DNA of 64,000 nucleotides from contig OW121852.1 in the NCBI GenBank assembly GCA_933228895.1, positions 131,993,544 to 132,057,543 on the forward strand, given 5' to 3'. The notes below the pieces were generated by a model. It ran no database searches. It saw only the letters and a program-made list of their open reading frames with translations, and was not told the DNA's origin. A program made the position numbers and the translations under genes. Source of the DNA: Platycnemis pennipes (taxonomy: Eukaryota; Arthropoda; Insecta; Odonata; Platycnemididae). This document shows, in pieces, positions 58,396 to 64,000 of the stretch (within the stretch, counting starts at the first letter, position 1; every line of letters begins with the position of its first letter).

Positions 58396-60344
58396 CAGTA
58401 GAACCTCTATTTTACGAAGTTGAAGGGACCCAAAAATTTGAGCTCTGTAAATCAGAGGGTTTGTAAATTGGAGGTTATCTTCCACTAACTCCTCTGTCTC
58501 CGGAACTGATGTGTCACCAAAACCAGCTGATCTCTAACAGTAGGAATTAGTGTTTGCGGTGACACTCCCATGCTCTGGCAAAACCTCGCACAGCATGGAG
58601 CAATGTCCATGGAGGCACATAATGCACATAAGAGACTTGATCTGCAACAAATGTACGTCTACTAAAACTCTGCTGACAGGAATGCGAGTGTACTTTCAAT
58701 GCAATTAAAGACTATGCTGTACTTAACTTTCAAATAGTTATTTTATCGTTGAAATCAAACTAATTAGTATAACAAATAATAGTTATCTGCTCATTCAGGG
58801 AAAAAAAACATATTATGCGAAATTCTCTGTGTGCAGTGTATTTGCAAGAAATTGGAAGGATTTAAAAATTACACCTCAATTGTATTGATTCCTTGTATAG
58901 CATAGGCGTTATTCCTAAGGCTAGGAGACTCACTTTAGTAAAAGAGAAATAAACAGCCATGAATTAAAAAAAACAGGTGAATATTTTTCTACAAATTTAT
59001 AAAGGTATGAACTTGGCTGCTACAACTGATTTAAGTTCTTGTAGCTGTTCTGTTGGTAGATCTCAAAATAAGGGTGATAACTCATAAGAGAATTCACTCG
59101 AGTATAAAATACTCCACGGGATGTTCATCCCGCAGAGTATGTTAAGCATATGCAGTTATGCATTAATTAATGAAAGTGGTATATTTAGTGCTAGTCGATT
59201 TGTTTTTAAAGAAGCCATTTTAACATGGGAAAGCCAGGGATGCATTTTAACTAGGAAATTTCAAAACGAAGTTCCAACTGACCCAGTATATTTCAGTGAA
59301 AAGACCATAAAATGCACTTTTTGAAGAAAGCGTATCGTTTGAAATACATTTAATGATATTTCGCCGCTGATGAAAGTTAATCTTAGAAATTCACTCAGTT
59401 AATTTGAAATTCCCTCTTTTTTAAGATGCGTTCCTCAGTGCTGACATCTAGCGGTGATTTACGAGAACTATTTACTCGCAGCTACATAAAGCGTTCGCGA
59501 GCTAAATGCCACGATCGCATATTCTTACCTAACGACCTGAAACACTTCTAATGAAAAATTAAATAATCAAATTGCATCAAGATTTGAATATAAGTAATTT
59601 ATTATTTCAAAATTAGTATTTTTTAATGAAACTAAGCTCCACGACAGCTGCAGCAAAGAACTTCCTACGGGAATGCTATTTTCAAGTCAAAGGCTGAACA
59701 AAGTTCGAATTGGGGTTACGGCGTCTACCTTAAAGCTAATATTAAATAATTCTAGAGAAAATTTGGATCCTTTGTGACGACGAGTTAGGTATTCGCAATA
59801 CACAAAATGATAGAAAAGGAATAGAAATTACCAAGGACTAATCCGATTATTTTATGAAGTGGGGCATTGCTTTCGAGAAGTAGGCGTCGTGCCAATCGTC
59901 TTTGAACATTTTTTCCTTGGATCATATAATTAGGATTGAATTGCGATTTGATGATCAGTCTCTGGGATTTTTGCTACAGTTTAAGCACTTCAAAAAGCAC
60001 TATGCTGAATCGATTTTTCCACATTTCCCCAAATGAAATACTTGGACTGAGTGCCCTCTCAACATGACCTATCTGGCTTCAGCTGCTCCTGTCACGGTAT
60101 ACAGCAATCGTTATTCCATTGTACTGAGTTCAGTGCTACAAAATCCTTTCAAAAACTTCGTAAAACAGAGGTCAATCACTCCTAGGGACCGGCCTCTCAC
60201 TTCGTAAATCAATAAAATCGAGGTTTTGTAAAATAGAGGTCATTTTACATGGTTTTCCTATATACAAAGATCGGGACCGGCGGAATGGTTCGTAAATTGG
60301 TGTCATTTCGTAAATTAGAGGTTCGTAAAAAAGAGGTTCTACTG
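58396..60344. mobile_element. pogo-type nonautonomous element with TA duplication
   Basis: Starts CAGTAGAACCTCTATTTTAC after TA (58394-58395) and ends GTTCTACTG before TA (60345-60346). The inner bases also match (AGAACCTCT...TTTACGAA). About 1.95 kb. The right 240 bp carries at least five TTCGTAAA...AGAGGT-type subterminal repeats. No transposase motif; the best frame is 67 codons. A Tigger/pogo partner transposase is expected to mobilise such an element. Confidence 0.85.
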
Positions 60345-60346
60345 TA

Positions 60347-61085
60347 GTGAAGACAATAAGTAATATCTTAGGGGAGATGTTTAGTAGAATGAGGAAAAAC
60401 GGGGTTTGAAATAACTTATAAACATAGAGACGATTTTTGAAAGTGATTATAGATGTTTTCTAGATATACGTAGAAGATAATATGGGTGTTTCGTGGACGT
60501 TTAGTTAATATTTTGTCCTTCATGGGTCCATTAGAAACGCCTTTAGTTACAATAAGCACCAAGTTAAATCAGCTGAATTGCAAATCGGTTAGGCGCTTTT
60601 ATTTGTTTTTTGACGTCAGGAGTATAAGAAATTTACTAACCTAAACGTTCTCAGAGAAATCTTGGTTTTATAAAACCGAGGTAATAATAGCAGTGGTGGA
60701 ACGCAAACGAGTAATTATCGAGTTATTAATATTAATGGAGATAATGTAAACTGCAATAATGGGAAATTTTACCGTTGATGGTAAAACTGGCCCGAAGTAG
60801 TGTATAATGTATTTACCCAATTCTAAGACGACCCCAAATACAGGACAACCCCTCATTTTGAGGTACCAATTGAAAGTAAAATGACAAAATCACCTATAAT
60901 TATGCTACTTGTCTTATATTTATCAGTCCTATACTTTACTTACACCAATTTTGGAAAATGAAACGTATACTCTTTTCCCATTCAAACAGAAAACATAACC
61001 AGAATTAATTATATAAATATAATTATTTTTTTAATTTTTAGGTGCACTGTACACTTTTATCACAATTATTTGGGAAGGATTATGT
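60347..61085. other. No gene recognised
   Basis: AT-rich spacer between the pogo-type and piggyBac elements. Confidence 0.4.
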
Positions 61086-63617
61086 TTAACCCTTTGAGTG
61101 CCACACGACGATATATCGTCGTTTGCAGAATGTGCCAGAAGTGCCAACGACGATATATCGTCGTCTATGAGGAGACGTGTTAAAACAATGTTTTTCTCAA
61201 TCTTTAACTCTTGTAAATTGTATATAATACAAGAATGATCTTTTAATAACTACGTGGAACATTAATTTTGATTGTTAATGGAAATGATCAATAGCTTTGG
61301 TAATTTAAATAACTGTATGTCGGATTGAATTTTCCGAGTGCCACATTTGGTTCTTACGAAACTGCTTCTGGCGCGACAGTTTGGAAACTACATTGTTGGT
61401 TAGCCTAAAACCAATTGACTTTCTTCTAATATTTTGAACTTTGTATTTATGTCGGAGATATTATTTTTGGCGTGCTCTTATTTTTTTTATATGCTTAGAA
61501 ACATTTTATCGTCTGCGAAGTACATCGCATTCTCGTTCGTTTTGCGAACGATTCATGACATAGCAAAAAGACTTTAGGCTTCAAACATCTCTGCTATGTC
61601 GCTTCTGATGAGATAATTTGTTGCTGTTTCACTGCGATCAAGTCGTTGATTTTTAGCTATGAAAGGCAGACGAAAAGATACTACGTAACTCCTATCATGC
61701 TATCTCTCGCGTTGAGTCAGCTGGGGTGTTGAGTCAGCAATGTGGTTCCGATTGTCAACCTCGTTATCATAGTAGATGCGGCAGTAGTAATAGAAAGATG
61801 ATGCTGTGCATAAAAAATTCAATGTGTGCATCTCTTGTTGTTGTTTACACATTGAAATTTCACTAGTGGCTTTTTGAAAGTGAAATCTTTTACCTAATAA
61901 ATGGCGTCAACTTCTAGAAATGAATTTTCACCTGGTGTTGACGATGACAGATTAGCTGAATACATAAATTCACTAAGTAATGACGACGAATCTGTAGAAA
62001 GTGAAGACAGCGCCCATTTTCGTCGAGACACTAGTGAAGGGGAAGTGATCAGACTCAGATGAAAGCGTGATAATCCTTCCTAAGAAGAGACCGGCAATTA
62101 TTGGGTATAGCAATGATAGCGTCAGTTCTGATGAACATGAAAGTGGAAGCCGTGATCATTCTGCAGAATTCATTGGGGTTCAGGACAATTGTGATTCACT
62201 CCCTCCTCCACATTTTGAATTCCTGGAAACTCCTGGTCCCAAACATCTTCCGCCACCAAAATCTTCTCCAATCCTGTACTTCAACCTCTTTTTACCAACG
62301 CATTCTGGACCATGGTACCTCAACCTCTCAAATAAAACTTTAGTGTTGGTAAGAAAAAGTGTTTTAGAAGTGAAGAGCGTATTATTCTTGGGTATCGAGA
62401 AAAGAAATCACAAAAAAATCCAGTTTTATTACTTTCCACCAACTCGATAGCCAAAAGCAATTCAGTCATTCGCAAGGGTCAATAATTTCCAAAAGAAAGT
62501 CCACAAATCATTGAGCAGTACGATGAGTACAATGATACATGGGAGGCATTTATTCTTCGGATATTATGTTGTACGTGTATTTAGATTAGGGAAGATTATT
62601 TGATATACTGGAAGAAAATGGTCTGCAATGTAATTTCTAAAATGGTGCTAAACATGCTTATAATACTTACAAATCAAACAATCCTGAAAAAAATATCAAG
62701 AGTGCAGTTTTTTTCAGAAATAATAAATAGCATTGTGAGTGAATGGTTACTTAGATGGAATAATCCCAGTCAGTCAACTCCTAGGAGAGTATCGCCATGA
62801 ATATTGGGATAAGGAAACTTTCAGGGCAGAGGGAAAGTGTGTGCTGTATGCAGTAGGAAAGGCCGTGGTCCTGTCCAAAGATCTAGAACTGCATGAAATG
62901 TAAATAAGGTCTACATGGAATTTGTCTCTCTCATCACATTTATGAATAATATGAAAATTAGTTATTTGATTTGGAATAGGGTTTCTAATGTTGTCATCGT
63001 TTCTAAGTATGTATGAGTATATATTTTCAATAATTTGTAATGCAATTGTTAACATTTTGTAAGCAATAACAGACTTAAATTCTTGTTATTATTATTCAGA
63101 TACCATGTTTCGTAACGTTTTCACATCCAAATATTCTCTTGTCTGCGAAAATATTCACATTATATACCTCCAATCATTTTGATAATTTCCCCTGAATTTT
63201 ATGCAATTTGCATTGTGTTACTCAATCGAATATATATTGAAAATTCGTGCAAATTCCTTGGATATTATATGATCAATTCCTAGAAAAATAATAATCATTT
63301 ATATTTATCGATGGCTTATTTCTTTAAAGTTGATATTATATCTCGATTTATTGGTCAAAAATGAGAAATAAAATAATTCAAATCTGTAAATTCCAAATTA
63401 AACTATAACAATTGCGTGTCATTGAAAAAAATCAGCCGATATTTTTTCATATTAATTTGAAAGAAAGTATTCACTTTCAAATGCCAAAGAAATCATGTAA
63501 AAATAGCAACAAATAAACAAATAATGATTTTTTGAATAAAGGCCTACAAAATTAGCAAAATACCCGTGGCACTTCTGGGAATACCCACCTAAAAATCGGT
63601 GGCACTCAAAGGGTTAA
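61086..63617 (+). mobile_element. piggyBac element with intact ends
   Basis: Flanked by TTAA at 61086-61089 and 63614-63617. Terminal inverted repeats are perfect over 15 bp: CCCTTTGAGTGCCAC (61090-61104) and its complement (63599-63613). A 12-bp subterminal inverted pair CCAGAAGTGCCA (61135-61146 and 63567-63578) sits ~30 bp inside each end, the classic piggyBac layout. The left end also has two copies of the 18-bp palindrome ACGACGATATATCGTCGT (61105-61122 and 61147-61164). The element is 2524 bp and encloses a broken transposase. Confidence 0.95.
61901..62940 (+). pseudogene. piggyBac transposase relic
   Basis: The ATG at 61901 opens 53 codons of acidic N-terminus (LAEYINSLSNDDESVESED) to a TGA at 62060. 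A frameshift near 62045 carries the reading into the next frame, which continues with acidic SDEHESGS and then a GPKHLPPPKSSPILYFNLF block (about 62237-62294), matching the start of the DDE_Tnp_1_7 domain. The stop at 62448-62450 is followed by PQIIEQYDEYN-like residues (about 62502-62534) corresponding to the MGGVD region. A Cys-rich C-terminal remnant (KVCAVCSRKGRGP, 62836-62875) is also visible. The gap between 62294 and 62500 is far too short for the catalytic core, so most of the DDD domain has been deleted. Confidence 0.85.
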
Positions 63618-64000
63618 ACATTTTAGTTATCAATTGACATTTTTATCAAAATAGATAATAGTACATTATAAATATACAATTGTTGAGAAAATCATTCATG
63701 TGATTTAAAAAAAATATGGCTATCTTGGTTTCTATTGGTTTTTCTACCAGTTTTTCAATTCTTTTTATTAAAAATATCTAACATTGAAAATAACATATAT
63801 ACCTATTCTATTTGTTTATGATCAAGAAAACAGACAAAAATGTACTTTTTTAAATGCAATATTTTAAGACCTTTTGTCAAGAAATTTGACTTTATGTAAA
63901 TAGATTATTAGATAAGCTCTGAAACTTTTAAATATGATTTGCAAAGTTTTTTTTACCTAAAATTAGCAACTTTACAAGCGGACAAATCAGTGGCTTTTGC
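63618..64000. other. No gene recognised
   Basis: AT-rich sequence to the window end with no feature seen. Confidence 0.5.

Overview
The window looks like gene-poor nuclear DNA from an arthropod, probably an insect. It has no bacterial-type gene packing, canonical GT-AG splice sites, one gene start with long introns, and many decayed transposable elements of types common in arthropods: CR1/Jockey-like and RTE-like LINEs, pogo/Tigger, piggyBac and a hAT-like family. I cannot name the species. Nearly all open frames in the window are chance or transposon relics.

Layout. 1-6700 is a mosaic of LINE fragments: a CR1/Jockey-like copy split by an RTE-like 3' end, a clean 3' end at 3548-4063, several isolated LINE 3' tails, and a 44-bp-arm foldback at 4092-4235. 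6700-19080 is mostly unique sequence with CpG/GC-rich blocks, one copy of a hAT-like nonautonomous element (7814-8247), a minus-strand LINE reverse transcriptase fragment, a 3 x 67-bp tandem array and a dispersed repeat. 19080-28460 is a dense retrotransposon zone. 28553-31275 is a decayed Tigger-type transposon. 31300-48240 is mainly noncoding, with GC-rich blocks, a piggyBac-like nonautonomous element, a second copy of the dispersed repeat and a third copy of the hAT-like family. 48248-51694 holds the only convincing host gene: two phase-matched exons encoding a His/Pro/Gln- then Gly-rich N-terminal region, reading rightward and continuing beyond the window. Its intron sequence and the rest of the window contain a CENP-B/Tigger-type DNA-binding domain relic (52968-53531), a LINE relic (about 55460-55800), a pogo-type nonautonomous element (58396-60344) and a nearly end-complete but coding-dead piggyBac element (61086-63617).

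Most notable observation. The LINE copy at 23549-24445 (minus strand), compared base by base with its close relative at 3548-4063, carries 35 sense-strand A-to-G changes among about 39 differences over roughly 270 bp of coding sequence. The adjacent 3' UTR of about 230 bp differs at only two positions, neither of them A-to-G. None of the 35 changed adenines follows a G (5' neighbours: 14 T, 16 A, 5 C, 0 G). The LINE stop codon TAG has become TGG. This is the pattern expected from ADAR-type editing of an RNA intermediate before reverse transcription: an A-to-I hyperediting event preserved in genomic DNA.

All comparisons were made by eye within the window. Family names come from remembered motif patterns, not searches.
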